64,000 bases of DNA from an uncultured Mycoplasmatota bacterium. Its GTDB lineage: Bacteria; Bacillota_I; Bacilli_A; RF39; UBA660. Location: assembly GCA_900542735.1 (NCBI GenBank), contig UQOS01000004.1, forward strand, positions 1-64,000. The letters are read 5' to 3'. Shown here piece after piece: positions 44,228 to 53,238 of the stretch (position 1 is the first letter of the stretch; each line of letters starts with the position of its first letter). The notes beneath the pieces are model-generated. The model was not told the DNA's origin and made no database searches. It saw only the letters and a program-made list of their open reading frames with translations. Both the position numbers and the translations under genes were made by a program.

Positions 44228-45036
44228 TGTTAGAAAAATTTTTAATTCCTCAGGTATATTTACCAATCATATATATATGTGTAGCTATTTTAATCAATGG
44301 TATCTTAGTTAATATTGTAGAAAAAGTAGTTGCCAAAAAACAAGAAAACTTTTCCAAAAATAGCTACGCCTATAAAAAATCAGAAACTTTTAAAGTGCTA
44401 TTAAAAAATATCACAAAATATACTATTATTATATTTTTAATTCTAGCAATCTTGACAGTATACGGTGTTGATGTTACATCCGTATTAACAGGATTAGGAA
44501 TTGTAGGAGTTGTTTTAGGATTAGCTTTACAGGATTTAGCAAAAGATATTATTGCTGGATTTAGTATTATTTTTGAAAATCAATATGCTATTGGTGATAC
44601 AATTTCTATTAATGGCTTTAAAGGAGAAGTTATTTTTCTAGGATTAAAAACCACAAAAATTAAAAATTATGAAGGCCAAGTAAAAATAGTTGCTAATCGT
44701 AACGCTACTGAAGTAATTAATTATAGTATGGAAAACTCTTTAGCAATTGTTGATATTGATGTAAGCTATGAAGAAGATAATGAAAAAGTAGAAAAAGTAT
44801 TAACAGAACTTGCAACAGAATTAACGAAAACTTTGCCTAAACTAAAAGGTAAAGTAGAATTATTAGGTATTCAAGAATTAGCATCTAGCTCTGTGAAATA
44901 TCGTATGATTGCTCCTACAGTTTCAATGGAACATTTTGAAATAGAAAGAAAAATCAGAAAAGAAGTAAAAGAAAGATTGGATAAAGAAAATATTAAAATT
45001 CCATATCCACAATTAGAGGTGCACCATGGAAATTAA
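44227..45036 (+). CDS. Small-conductance mechanosensitive channel, MscS family
   Basis: This 269-residue protein has three membrane segments (about residues 10-28, 55-80, 85-105) and the MscS core GLGIVGVVLGLALQDLAKDI (pore helix) followed by the beta domain with GFKGEVIFLGLKTTKIKNYEG. It opens under membrane tension to release solutes. It is fused to the spo0J transcript (TAATG overlap), a common Bacillota arrangement. Confidence 0.92.
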   Translation: MLEKFLIPQVYLPIIYICVAILINGILVNIVEKVVAKKQENFSKNSYAYKKSETFKVLLKNITKYTIIIFLILAILTVYGVDVTSVLTGLGIVGVVLGLALQDLAKDIIAGFSIIFENQYAIGDTISINGFKGEVIFLGLKTTKIKNYEGQVKIVANRNATEVINYSMENSLAIVDIDVSYEEDNEKVEKVLTELATELTKTLPKLKGKVELLGIQELASSSVKYRMIAPTVSMEHFEIERKIRKEVKERLDKENIKIPYPQLEVHHGN

Positions 45037-45220
45037 AGAATACAAACTAGGTGATAAAGTTATCATGAAAAAAGGGCACCCATGTGGTGCTAATCTTTGG
45101 GAAATTGTAAGACTAGGTGTAGATATAAAAATAAAATGTCTAAATTGTGGAAGAATCGTTATGATACCAAGAATCGAATTTAATCGAAAATTAAAAAAAG
45201 TAGAAAGTAGTGAAATTTAG
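45026..45220 (+). CDS. DUF951 family small protein
   Basis: This 64-residue protein (YyaB/DUF951 type) shows LGDKVIMKKGHPCGANLWEI and CLNCGR, with three cysteines and a histidine that may bind zinc. It regularly lies after spo0J and mscS and before ychF. Function is unknown. AGAGGTG stands before the ATG, which overlaps mscS. Confidence 0.9.
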   Translation: MEIKEYKLGDKVIMKKGHPCGANLWEIVRLGVDIKIKCLNCGRIVMIPRIEFNRKLKKVESSEI

Positions 45221-45223
45221 TCT

Positions 45224-46822
45224 ATGAGAGAGAAGAAAAAATTAAAGCTGAAAAAGTTTTACTTACATCCAGTAACTACCTTTATTTTATTAACTTTTTT
45301 AGTAATGATACTAAGTGGAATTTGTTCTTTATTTCAAATGCAAGCTACTTATTCGACTTTAAATCCCACTACTGGTGAATTAGAAAAAACATTAGTTACA
45401 GTAGAAAATTTATTTGGATTTAATGGTTTAAAATATATCATAAGTAATGCTGCTAAAAATTTTATAAGTTTTACAACATTAAGTACCTTGTTAATATCAT
45501 TAATAGGCCTAGGAATTGCGCAAGCAACTGGATTAATAGATACTTTTATTAAAAGAGTATTAGTAAAAATTGATAATAAAAAAATAACCTTTATAATCAT
45601 TTTCCTAGCAACTATTTCTAGTTTAATCAATGATGTTGGTTATGTAATTTTAATACCAATTGCGGCCCTAGTATTTCTAAAAAATAATAGAAACCCAATT
45701 GCTGGTATAATAGCTGCCTTTTGTGGAGTAGCATTTGGTTATGGAGTAACCGTTTTTGTTGGCTCTATGGAAGTAAATTTGGTTTCTACTACTGAAATAG
45801 CGGCAAGATTAATAGATAAATCTTACCATGTAGCCTTAACATCAAATTTAATTATTATTATAGTAACTTCTATTATTTTATCAATTGTTGGTACAATCAT
45901 TATAGAAAAAATAATTATTCCTAAATTAGGTAGATATAAAGATACAAACGATTTGGCACGAACTCATGAAATAGAAATAATTGAAAGTGTTGAAGAAGCA
46001 GAACAAAGAAAACTAGCAGAAGAAATTCATGAAAAAAAAGGCATTAAATATGCAATGATAACATCTATCATCTTTGCTTTATTCTTTATTTATTCTTTAA
46101 TTCCAAATTTACCATTTTCGGGAATGTTACTAGATATGACTGAGTATACCTATCTAGATCAAGTATTTGGTGCCAATTCTTATTTCCAAGATGGATTTAC
46201 TTATATGGTATCTCTATTCTTTATTGCAACAGGAATTGCTTATGGAATAGGTGCTAAGACCATAAAAAATGATAAAGAGTTATTAGTAGATTCTAGTAAA
46301 TATATGGTAGAAGTTACAGCTCTAATACCAATGGTATTCTTTGCTACTCAATTTATAGCAGTTTTTAGAAAAACGAATATTGCGACAATTTTAACCGCAT
46401 GGTCTGCTAACCTGATTAATAGTTTGAACTTTTCGGGAATTCCATTAATTATTATGGTAGTGATAATCTTTGCTTTAGTTAACTTATTTAATACAACGCC
46501 AACTGCTAAATGGACCATATTAGCTCCAATTGTAGTCCCTAAATTAATGCAAGCTAATATTTCTCCAGAATTCAGTCAATTTATATTAAGAGCAACAGAT
46601 TCTATGACCAAAGGTATTACGCCACTTTTAACTTATTTCGTTATTTTTGTAGGGTATTTAAATATTTATAATTCTAATAAAAGAAGACCAATTACTATAG
46701 GTAGAGCACTTAAATTAATTACACCATACTGTATAATTATTAGTCTAGTTTGGCTAGCTATTATCTTATTATGGTATGTAACAGGTTTACCAATTGGCAC
46801 TCATATATACCCAACACTATAA
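45224..46822 (+). CDS. AbgT family transporter
   Basis: This 532-residue protein with about twelve membrane segments matches AbgT/MtrF transporters (p-aminobenzoyl-glutamate uptake or sulfonamide export). Family segments include FYLHPVTTFILLTF, LISLIGLGIAQATGLI, IINDVGYV-like SSLINDVGYVILIP, NLVSTTEIAA, and NTTPTAKWTILAPIVVP with the conserved proline loops. It is an insertion between DUF951 and ychF relative to B. subtilis. The ribosome binding site is weak. Actual substrate is unknown. Confidence 0.88.
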   Translation: MREKKKLKLKKFYLHPVTTFILLTFLVMILSGICSLFQMQATYSTLNPTTGELEKTLVTVENLFGFNGLKYIISNAAKNFISFTTLSTLLISLIGLGIAQATGLIDTFIKRVLVKIDNKKITFIIIFLATISSLINDVGYVILIPIAALVFLKNNRNPIAGIIAAFCGVAFGYGVTVFVGSMEVNLVSTTEIAARLIDKSYHVALTSNLIIIIVTSIILSIVGTIIIEKIIIPKLGRYKDTNDLARTHEIEIIESVEEAEQRKLAEEIHEKKGIKYAMITSIIFALFFIYSLIPNLPFSGMLLDMTEYTYLDQVFGANSYFQDGFTYMVSLFFIATGIAYGIGAKTIKNDKELLVDSSKYMVEVTALIPMVFFATQFIAVFRKTNIATILTAWSANLINSLNFSGIPLIIMVVIIFALVNLFNTTPTAKWTILAPIVVPKLMQANISPEFSQFILRATDSMTKGITPLLTYFVIFVGYLNIYNSNKRRPITIGRALKLITPYCIIISLVWLAIILLWYVTGLPIGTHIYPTL

Positions 46823-46846
46823 AGGCAACAGTTGTTGTCTTTTTCT
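46821..46846 (+). terminator. Terminator after the AbgT gene
   Basis: AAAGGCAA and TTGTCTTT form an 8-bp stem with one G-U pair and a 6-base loop, followed by TTTT. Confidence 0.6.
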
Positions 46847-46896
46847 ATGAAAAGTGCTAAAATATAAAACATAAAATTAATTGAGAGGAGATTATT

Positions 46897-47997
46897 ATGG
46901 GATTAACGGCTGGAATCGTTGGACTACCAAATGTAGGAAAATCGACATTATTTAATGCAATTACCAAAAAAAATATCTTAGCTGCCAATTATCCTTTCGC
47001 AACTATCGAACCAAATGTTGGAGTAGTTACTGTACCAGATGAGAGATTAGATATCTTAAATGATATGTATCAACCTGCTAGATTAATACCAACAGCATTT
47101 GAGTTTACAGACATTGCGGGCTTAGTAAAAGGAGCTAGTCAAGGAGAAGGATTAGGTAATAAATTTTTATCACATATTAGAGAAACAGATGCTATTGTTG
47201 AAGTAGTAAGATGCTTTGAAAACAGTGATATTATTCATGTAGAGGGAAAAGTAGATCCAATTCGTGATATTGAAATTATTAATTTAGAATTAATACTTGC
47301 TGATTTAGAAAGTATTGGTAATCGAATAGAAAAAATTGAAAAGAAAGCAAAAGCTGGAAAAGATAAAGATGACTTAGTCGAATTAGAGGCTTTAAAGAAA
47401 GCAAAATCAGCACTTGAGAAAAATCAGTCACTAAGAATGGTTGACTTTACGAAAGAAGAAAAATTAGCGATAAAGTCTTATAACTTTTTAACATTAAAGC
47501 CAATTATCTATATGACTAATATCAATGAAGAAGAAGTATCAACTGAAGATAATGAATATGTAAAAAAAGTAAAAGAATATGCTGCTTTAGAAAATGCTAA
47601 AGTAATAAAAGTATGTGCTAAAATTGAAGAAGAGTTAAGTCAATTAGATGATAATGATCGCAAAGAAATGCTATTAGCTTTAGGAATTGAAATGAGTGGT
47701 TTGGATCAATTAATTAAAGCAACCTATGATTTACTTGGATTAGCTACTTATTTTACAGTAGGAACTGATGAAGTAAGAGCATGGACTTTTAAAAAGGGCA
47801 TGAATGCAAAAGAATGTGCTGGTATTATTCACTCTGACTTTGAAAAAGGTTTCATTAGAGCAGAAGTAATGTCTTATGAGGACTTAATAAAATGTGGAAG
47901 TGAATTAAAAGTAAAAGAAGCAGGTCGTGCTAGATTAGAAGGAAAGGATTACATTATGCAAGATGGTGATATTTGCCATTTTAGATTTAATGTATAA
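46897..47997 (+). CDS. ychF: Redox-regulated ATPase YchF/OLA1
   Basis: This 366-residue Obg-family protein prefers ATP. It shows GIVGLPNVGKSTLFNAI (P-loop, residues 6-22), DIAGLVKGASQGEGLGNKFL (G3), and the C-terminal TGS domain with TVGTDEVRAWTFKKGMNAKECAG and QDGDICHFRFNV. Homologues bind ribosomes and act in stress control. GAGAGGAG precedes the ATG. It is yyaF in B. subtilis, upstream of rpsF as here. Confidence 0.97.
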   Translation: MGLTAGIVGLPNVGKSTLFNAITKKNILAANYPFATIEPNVGVVTVPDERLDILNDMYQPARLIPTAFEFTDIAGLVKGASQGEGLGNKFLSHIRETDAIVEVVRCFENSDIIHVEGKVDPIRDIEIINLELILADLESIGNRIEKIEKKAKAGKDKDDLVELEALKKAKSALEKNQSLRMVDFTKEEKLAIKSYNFLTLKPIIYMTNINEEEVSTEDNEYVKKVKEYAALENAKVIKVCAKIEEELSQLDDNDRKEMLLALGIEMSGLDQLIKATYDLLGLATYFTVGTDEVRAWTFKKGMNAKECAGIIHSDFEKGFIRAEVMSYEDLIKCGSELKVKEAGRARLEGKDYIMQDGDICHFRFNV

Positions 47998-48511
47998 GCT
48001 AAGTATGGAATTAGGATTACACAATATAAAATATGAAAAAAATTTTGATGGGGAAACATTAACTATGTTTGTTTCAAATAATCAAGAACCATTAGGAATA
48101 ATTCAAATAGAAAAAGAGTTAATTGATTTTGAAGACATTGATTTTGATAAAGTAGATTTAGATAGTTTATTAAAAACAGTTGAAAAAGACCCCAGTTATT
48201 ATTCCCAAAAAGAACCTTTTTCTCAAACAATAATGATTGAAACATTCTCTAAAAAAGATCAATTAACAGATTCTATCAAAACAATTCAAAATGATCATAA
48301 TAATGTGTTAGCTCAAATATCTGATTATCTATCAACATTAACTGGAATAAAGCCAACTTTTAATAGAAATGATGATCAAGACGATATAGCTACTAGTGTA
48401 GATTTTAGTGCTCGTGTTTCTACTGATTATGATATAATAAAAAGGGTAATTGAAAACTTAAATATGAAGAATATTGACTATGAGGAAGAAATAAAATCAT
48501 TTCACAGATAA
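47990..48511 (+). CDS. Hypothetical acidic protein
   Basis: I do not recognise this protein of about 173 residues. It is acidic, soluble and without signal or membrane segment, with GLHNIKYEKNFDGETLTMFV near the start. The ATG at 47990 overlaps the ychF stop codon (ATGTATAA) and suggests coupling; an ATG at 48005 is equally possible since neither has a clear ribosome binding site. It is followed by a BI-1 family gene 14 bases on. Confidence 0.55.
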   Translation: MYKLSMELGLHNIKYEKNFDGETLTMFVSNNQEPLGIIQIEKELIDFEDIDFDKVDLDSLLKTVEKDPSYYSQKEPFSQTIMIETFSKKDQLTDSIKTIQNDHNNVLAQISDYLSTLTGIKPTFNRNDDQDDIATSVDFSARVSTDYDIIKRVIENLNMKNIDYEEEIKSFHR

Positions 48512-48525
48512 AAAGGAGAGAAAAA

Positions 48526-49167
48526 ATGGAAAATAAAGTATATTCAAAAGTTTATTTTTGGTTATTTATTGGTTTATTAGTAACTTTCTTGACAGGAATT
48601 TATACAGCTACCAATAAAGATGCACTAGCAGTAATCTTTACACAAGGTTTTTACTGGATATTTCTTTTAATAGAATTAGGTCTTGCAATATTCCTATCTG
48701 CTAGAATACATAAAATGCAGCCAACTACTGCTAAAATTAGTTATTTACTATATACCTTCTTTAGTGGGTTAACATTTTCATCTATATTTATAACTTATAA
48801 ATTAGAATCTATTATTTTAGTATTTGCTATCACATCAGTTTTATTTTTAATCTTCGCCATTATTGGTTACTTTACGAAAATAGATTTAAGTAAAATAGGA
48901 ACTTTCCTATTAATGATATTAATTGGTGTAATAATCTGTACGATAGTAAATATATTTTTACAGAATTCCACTTTTGATTTAATATTATCTATTATTTGTA
49001 TAGTTGCATTCTTAGGTTTTGTTGCTTATGATGTTCAAAAAATAAAATATTTAAACGGTTTTATGCTAGAAGATAATTTAGCAGTTATGGGTGCATTTGA
49101 ATTATATTTAGATTTTATTAATATCTTTATTGACTTATTAAGAATTTTTGGAAATTCTGACGACTAA
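48526..49167 (+). CDS. Bax inhibitor-1 / YccA family membrane protein
   Basis: This 213-residue protein has seven hydrophobic segments and the BI-1 C-terminus with AYDVQKIKYL and GAFELYLDFINIFIDLLRIFG. Family members (YetJ in B. subtilis) are pH-dependent calcium leak channels; some interact with membrane proteases. AAGGAGAG precedes the ATG. Confidence 0.9.
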   Translation: MENKVYSKVYFWLFIGLLVTFLTGIYTATNKDALAVIFTQGFYWIFLLIELGLAIFLSARIHKMQPTTAKISYLLYTFFSGLTFSSIFITYKLESIILVFAITSVLFLIFAIIGYFTKIDLSKIGTFLLMILIGVIICTIVNIFLQNSTFDLILSIICIVAFLGFVAYDVQKIKYLNGFMLEDNLAVMGAFELYLDFINIFIDLLRIFGNSDD

Positions 49168-49194
49168 ATCACAAAAATCTTGGTAAAAAATAGA

Positions 49195-49223
49195 AAAAAG
49201 CATTTACAACAATGCTTTTTTTT
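49195..49223 (+). terminator. Intrinsic terminator before the rpsF operon
   Basis: AAAAAGCATT and AATGCTTTTT form a perfect 10-bp stem with a 6-base loop followed by more T. Confidence 0.85.
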
Positions 49224-49232
49224 GTTATATTA

Positions 49233-49262
49233 CTAGCGAGTATGAAATGTACTCCTTGCTAG
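49233..49262 (+). promoter_or_regulatory. Candidate S6:S18 leader hairpin before rpsF
   Basis: CTAGC-GAGTA pairs with TACTC and GCTAG, leaving a 3-base bulge CTT on the 3' side and a 7-base loop. The known rpsF leader element bound by S6:S18 has a hairpin with a 3-base bulge at such a place (CCG in described cases). Position and shape fit autoregulation of rpsF-ssb-rpsR, while the bulge sequence differs. Confidence 0.55.
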
Positions 49263-49295
49263 CAATAGCCAAAAGACCAAAAGGAGGTGTAGAAA

Positions 49296-49586
49296 ATGAG
49301 AAAGTATGAAATTATGTTTATCGTAAAACCTGATTTAGAAGAAACAGCTATCAAACAAGTTGCTCAAGATATGAAAAGTGTTTTAGAAAACAATAATGCT
49401 AAAGTATTAGAATTAAAAGAAATGGGTCAACGTGACTTAGCTTACGAAATCAATAAATATAAAACAGGTTATTACTTCTTATTTACTATTGAAACTGAAA
49501 ATTTAAATGCTACTAAAGAATTTGATCGTTTATCATTAATCAATGAAAACATTCTTCGTCATTTAATAGTAAAAGTAGAAGACTAA
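49296..49586 (+). CDS. rpsF: Ribosomal protein S6 (bS6)
   Basis: This 96-residue protein shows MRKYEIMFIVKPDLEE, GQRDLAYEINKYKTGYYFLF and the end LRHLIVKVED, typical of bS6, which pairs with S18 on the small subunit platform. AGGAGGTG precedes the ATG. First gene of rpsF-ssb-rpsR. Confidence 0.98.
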   Translation: MRKYEIMFIVKPDLEETAIKQVAQDMKSVLENNNAKVLELKEMGQRDLAYEINKYKTGYYFLFTIETENLNATKEFDRLSLINENILRHLIVKVED

Positions 49587-49598
49587 GAGAGGTAATAT

Positions 49599-50081
49599 AT
49601 GAACAAAGTAATTTTAATCGGAAGATTAACAAGAGACCCAGAATTAAGATATACTAGTAGTAATATCGCAACAGCATCATTTAGTTTAGCTGTTGATAGA
49701 AATTTCACCAATCAAAATGGAGAAAGAGAAGCAGACTTTATTAATATCGTTGTTTGGAGAAAACAAGCTGAAAATTGTAAAAACTATTTAACAAAAGGTA
49801 GTCAAGTAGCAATTGATGGTCGTATTCAAACAAGAAGTTATGACGGTCAAGATGGACAAAAGAGATATGTCACTGAAGTTGTGGCTGACAATGTTCAATT
49901 TTTAGGAACAAGAGCTAATAATATGGATACAAATTCACAACCAGCATTCAATGATAATGCTACTCCTTATGATTTTGCATCTACAAAAGCTCCAGCACAA
50001 AATACAACTGATGTATCTAATGACCCATTTGCAGATTTCGGTTCTTCTATTGAGATAAGTGATGATGAATTACCATTCTAA
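49599..50081 (+). CDS. ssb: Single-stranded DNA-binding protein
   Basis: This 160-residue protein has the OB fold (residues 1-105) starting [19 protein letters not shown], followed by a disordered linker with N, T and P, and the interaction tip DDELPF at the C-terminus. It lies between rpsF and rpsR as in most Bacillota. Confidence 0.98.
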   Translation: MNKVILIGRLTRDPELRYTSSNIATASFSLAVDRNFTNQNGEREADFINIVVWRKQAENCKNYLTKGSQVAIDGRIQTRSYDGQDGQKRYVTEVVADNVQFLGTRANNMDTNSQPAFNDNATPYDFASTKAPAQNTTDVSNDPFADFGSSIEISDDELPF

Positions 50082-50097
50082 AGAAGGAGGAAAGAAC

Positions 50098-50313
50098 ATG
50101 GCAGAATTCTATAAGAAAAAGAAAAAAGTTTGTTACATGTGTACTGGAAAAGATATCAATTATAAAGATGTAGAAACTTTAAAAAGATATACTAACGATA
50201 AAGGTAAAATTTTACCAAGAAGAGTTACAGGAGCTTGTGCTAAACATCAAAGACATATAGCAGAACAAATTAAACGTGCTCGTGCAATTGCTTTATTACC
50301 TTATACAAAATAA
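50098..50313 (+). CDS. rpsR: Ribosomal protein S18 (bS18), cysteine-containing form
   Basis: This 71-residue protein shows DYKDV-like [31 protein letters not shown] and ALLPYTK at the end. It keeps the VCYMC and CAKH ligands of the zinc-type S18; B. subtilis S18 lacks most of these. The ATG at 50098 has AAGGAGG upstream. A terminator follows. Confidence 0.97.
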   Translation: MAEFYKKKKKVCYMCTGKDINYKDVETLKRYTNDKGKILPRRVTGACAKHQRHIAEQIKRARAIALLPYTK

Positions 50314-50340
50314 GATGGCTATCGTCATCTTTTTTCTTTT
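50312..50340 (+). terminator. Intrinsic terminator after rpsR
   Basis: AAGATG and CATCTT form a 6-bp stem with an 8-base loop followed by TTTTCTTTT. Confidence 0.75.
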
Positions 50341-50401
50341 GTTTTTAAAAGAAACTACCAAATAGATAGGTTATAAAAATACATATCTTCTAAATAAAAA
50401 A

Positions 50402-50430
50402 ATGACAGATACTATATTTTGTAGTATAAT
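50402..50430 (+). promoter_or_regulatory. Probable promoter of the DHH phosphodiesterase gene
   Basis: ATGACA (50402-50407) and TATAAT (50425-50430) are spaced by 17 bases; the ATG start follows 22 bases later. Confidence 0.6.
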
Positions 50431-50452
50431 ACTAGCATAGATTGGAGTTAGT

Positions 50453-51412
50453 ATGCAAATTGAAAATAAAATAAAAAAAATCATTAAAAAAAGTAAAAAT
50501 GTATTTGTTGTAGGTCATAAAAATCTAGATTTAGATGCAATAGGTGCTTGTATTGGTGTTAGTCAAATAGCTACACATTTTAATAAAAATAGTTATATCA
50601 TTATAGATGATGAAAAAAATGAATTAGGTGTTGCGAAACTATTAACGGAACTTGATGATAAAACAATTCTAATAAAAAGCAAAGACATTCCTAAATATCA
50701 TTATAAAGATAGTATTTTAATAATCGTTGATACCAACAAAGCTCACTTACTTCAAAATGATCAAATTATTCATTATTTTAATCATATTATTATTCTAGAT
50801 CATCATCAAGAATCAGATCAAACCATTCCAAATACCATTCAAATCATTAATGAAAAAGCATCAAGTGCTTGTGAGATAGTAACCGGTTTAATTGAAAAAT
50901 ATCAAGTAAAGTTAACTCCAACAACGGCTACTCATATATTAGCAGGAATTGTATTAGATACTAATAATTTTATTGTAAAAACTACACAAGAAACATATTT
51001 ATCAGCATATTACCTAACTAAACAAGGTGCTAATCCTAAAAAAGTGCAGTCATATTTTAAACAAGATATCAAAGAATATTTAGAAAGACAAAAAGTAATT
51101 TCTAAAGTAAAAGTGATTCATGACAAATATGCCCTAATAGTAGCTCCTGAAAAACAACAGTATAAAAGAGAAGAATTAGCTAAAATTGCCGATACTCTAT
51201 TAAGATTTAAAAATATAGAAGCATCATTTGTTTTAGGAAACCGTATAGATGGTGGCATAGGTTTAAGTGCTAGAAGTGAAGGAAGTATCAATGTAGGAGA
51301 AATTGCTGAAAATTTAGGCGGTGGTGGAGATAATCATGATGCTGCAGCTCAAATTAATAATGGCAAGACTTTAACAGAAGTATCATTAGAATTAATAGAT
51401 TTACTAAAATAG
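50453..51412 (+). CDS. DHH-DHHA1 phosphodiesterase (GdpP core without sensor domains)
   Basis: This 319-residue protein has GHKNLDLDAIGACIG (metal ligands DxD), IVDTNK, LDHHQESDQTIP (DHH) and the DHHA1 part with GGGGDNHDAAAQI near residue 290. These match the catalytic half of GdpP (YybT), the membrane c-di-AMP phosphodiesterase, and the gene sits in the gdpP position before rplI and dnaB. The two membrane helices, PAS and degenerate GGDEF domains (over 300 residues) are absent. It therefore resembles soluble Pde2/DhhP enzymes in build. It probably degrades c-di-AMP or pApA; assay is not replaced by this inference. Confidence 0.85.
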   Translation: MQIENKIKKIIKKSKNVFVVGHKNLDLDAIGACIGVSQIATHFNKNSYIIIDDEKNELGVAKLLTELDDKTILIKSKDIPKYHYKDSILIIVDTNKAHLLQNDQIIHYFNHIIILDHHQESDQTIPNTIQIINEKASSACEIVTGLIEKYQVKLTPTTATHILAGIVLDTNNFIVKTTQETYLSAYYLTKQGANPKKVQSYFKQDIKEYLERQKVISKVKVIHDKYALIVAPEKQQYKREELAKIADTLLRFKNIEASFVLGNRIDGGIGLSARSEGSINVGEIAENLGGGGDNHDAAAQINNGKTLTEVSLELIDLLK

Positions 51413-51422
51413 GAGGAATATC

Positions 51423-51863
51423 ATGAAAGTTATATTTATAAAAGACTTAAAAAAACAAGCAAAAAAAGGTGATATTAAAGAAGTAAAAGATGGTTATGCT
51501 GAAAACTATCTAATTAAAAATGGGTATGCCATTCAAGTAACAGAAAAAAATATGGTTCAAGTAAAAAAAGAGAATGACATGAAAAAACAGGAAGAACAAG
51601 AAAAAACAGTAGAAGCTAAAAAACTAAAGGAAGAATTAGAAAAACTAACTTTAGTATTTAAAGTAAAAACTGGTGACCATGATAAAGTTTTTGGTAGTAT
51701 AAGTGCTAAACAAATCAAAGAAGAATTATTAAAAAAAGGCTATAAGACTGATAAAAAACAAATAGAATTAACAAGCCAATTACAGTCATTAGGCTATCAT
51801 AAAGTATCTATTATTTTATATAAAGATATTAAAGCAGAAATAAAGGTCCAATTAGCAAAGTAA
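51423..51863 (+). CDS. rplI: Ribosomal protein L9 (bL9)
   Basis: This 146-residue protein shows MKVIFIKDLKKQAKKGDIKE, DGYAENYLIKNGYAI, a long lysine/glutamate linker helix, and the C-terminal domain with KVFGSISAKQIKEEL. AGGAGG precedes the ATG. It sits between the phosphodiesterase gene and dnaB as in B. subtilis. Confidence 0.97.
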   Translation: MKVIFIKDLKKQAKKGDIKEVKDGYAENYLIKNGYAIQVTEKNMVQVKKENDMKKQEEQEKTVEAKKLKEELEKLTLVFKVKTGDHDKVFGSISAKQIKEELLKKGYKTDKKQIELTSQLQSLGYHKVSIILYKDIKAEIKVQLAK

Positions 51864-51876
51864 AGTAGGTGGTAAC

Positions 51877-53238
51877 ATGGCAATTAAGACAATTCCCAAT
51901 GATATTGTAGCAGAACAGTCTGTATTAGGAGCAATGTTTTTATCTCCCTTAGCTATTGAAAAAGCAACCGATAAATTATTTGCTAAATCCTTTTATTTAG
52001 AAAAACATGGTATTATTTTTCAAGCTATTGTAAATTTACATGATAAAAAAATTCCAATTGATCTAACTACAATCACATCAGAACTAACACAAACTAATAA
52101 ATTTAATGAAGTAGGTGGTATTGAATATTTAACTGAGTTAATGAATACAGTACCAACTGCTGCCAATGTAGAATACTATATTCAAATCGTAGAAGATAAT
52201 TATATGCTAAGAAGTGTAATTGATACTTCTACTGACATTGCAACCTTAGCCTATGAGCATAATGGTGAAGTATCTGATATTTTAGACCAAGTTGAAAGTA
52301 AAATTGTTGGTATTATTAGAAATCGTCGTTCTTCAGAATTTAAGTCTATTCAAGAAGTTTTAAATGAAGTACAAGTGAATTTAGAAAAATTAGCTTCTTC
52401 TAAAGGTGATGTTACCGGAATCCCAACTGGTTGGTATGAACTTGATAAGTTAACATCAGGTCTACATGAAAATCAATTAATTATTTTAGCGGCCCGTCCT
52501 GCTATGGGAAAAACTGCCTTTGCCTTAAACTTAGCAACTAATGTAGCAATTAATACAGATAAAACAGTAGCTATCTTTTCACTAGAAATGGGTGCAGAGC
52601 AGTTAGCAAACCGTATTATTTCTTCTTTAGGACAAATAGAAGGAACCAAACTAACAAGTGGTAATTTAGTAAATGATGACTGGAAAAGAATCACAGAAGC
52701 AAAAAGTCAATTATCACACGCAAAACTTTATATTTCTGATGATGCTGGTGTAACAGTTGGTGATATTAAATCAAAATGTCGTCGCCTAGCAACTAGTGAA
52801 GATGGTCTAGATTTAGTAATCATCGACCACTTACAGCTATTAAATATGGGCGGCAACTATGGAAATAATCGTCAAGCTGAAATTACTGATATTTCAAGAA
52901 GTTTAAAGAAAATGGCTATGGAATTAAAAATCCCTGTAATTGCCTTAGCTCAGTTATCTCGTGGTGTTGAACAAAGAGAAGATAAAAGACCCAAAATGAG
53001 TGACTTGCGTGAATCAGGTTCCATTGAACAAGATGCCGATATTGTTGCTTTATTATATCGTGATGATTATTATCAAACTGCAAAAGAATTAGGAGAAGCT
53101 CCTGATCCAAGTTTAAGTGAATTAATTATCGGAAAACATCGTAACGGTCCAACTGGAAAAATTGATTTATTATTTAGAAAAAGTACCAGTACATTCTTAA
53201 ATTTTATAAAAGATAACAAGGGTGAAGAAAATGGATAA
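51877..53238 (+). CDS. dnaB: Replicative DNA helicase (DnaB; DnaC in B. subtilis)
   Basis: This 453-residue hexameric helicase starts with IVAEQSVLGAMFLSP, then Walker A RPAMGKTAFALNLA (about residues 207-220), LEMGAEQLANRI, VIIDHLQLL (Walker B) and ALLYRDDYY, SELIIGKHRNGPTG near the end. AGGTGG precedes the ATG. Its end overlaps the M23 peptidase gene. Confidence 0.98.
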   Translation: MAIKTIPNDIVAEQSVLGAMFLSPLAIEKATDKLFAKSFYLEKHGIIFQAIVNLHDKKIPIDLTTITSELTQTNKFNEVGGIEYLTELMNTVPTAANVEYYIQIVEDNYMLRSVIDTSTDIATLAYEHNGEVSDILDQVESKIVGIIRNRRSSEFKSIQEVLNEVQVNLEKLASSKGDVTGIPTGWYELDKLTSGLHENQLIILAARPAMGKTAFALNLATNVAINTDKTVAIFSLEMGAEQLANRIISSLGQIEGTKLTSGNLVNDDWKRITEAKSQLSHAKLYISDDAGVTVGDIKSKCRRLATSEDGLDLVIIDHLQLLNMGGNYGNNRQAEITDISRSLKKMAMELKIPVIALAQLSRGVEQREDKRPKMSDLRESGSIEQDADIVALLYRDDYYQTAKELGEAPDPSLSELIIGKHRNGPTGKIDLLFRKSTSTFLNFIKDNKGEENG

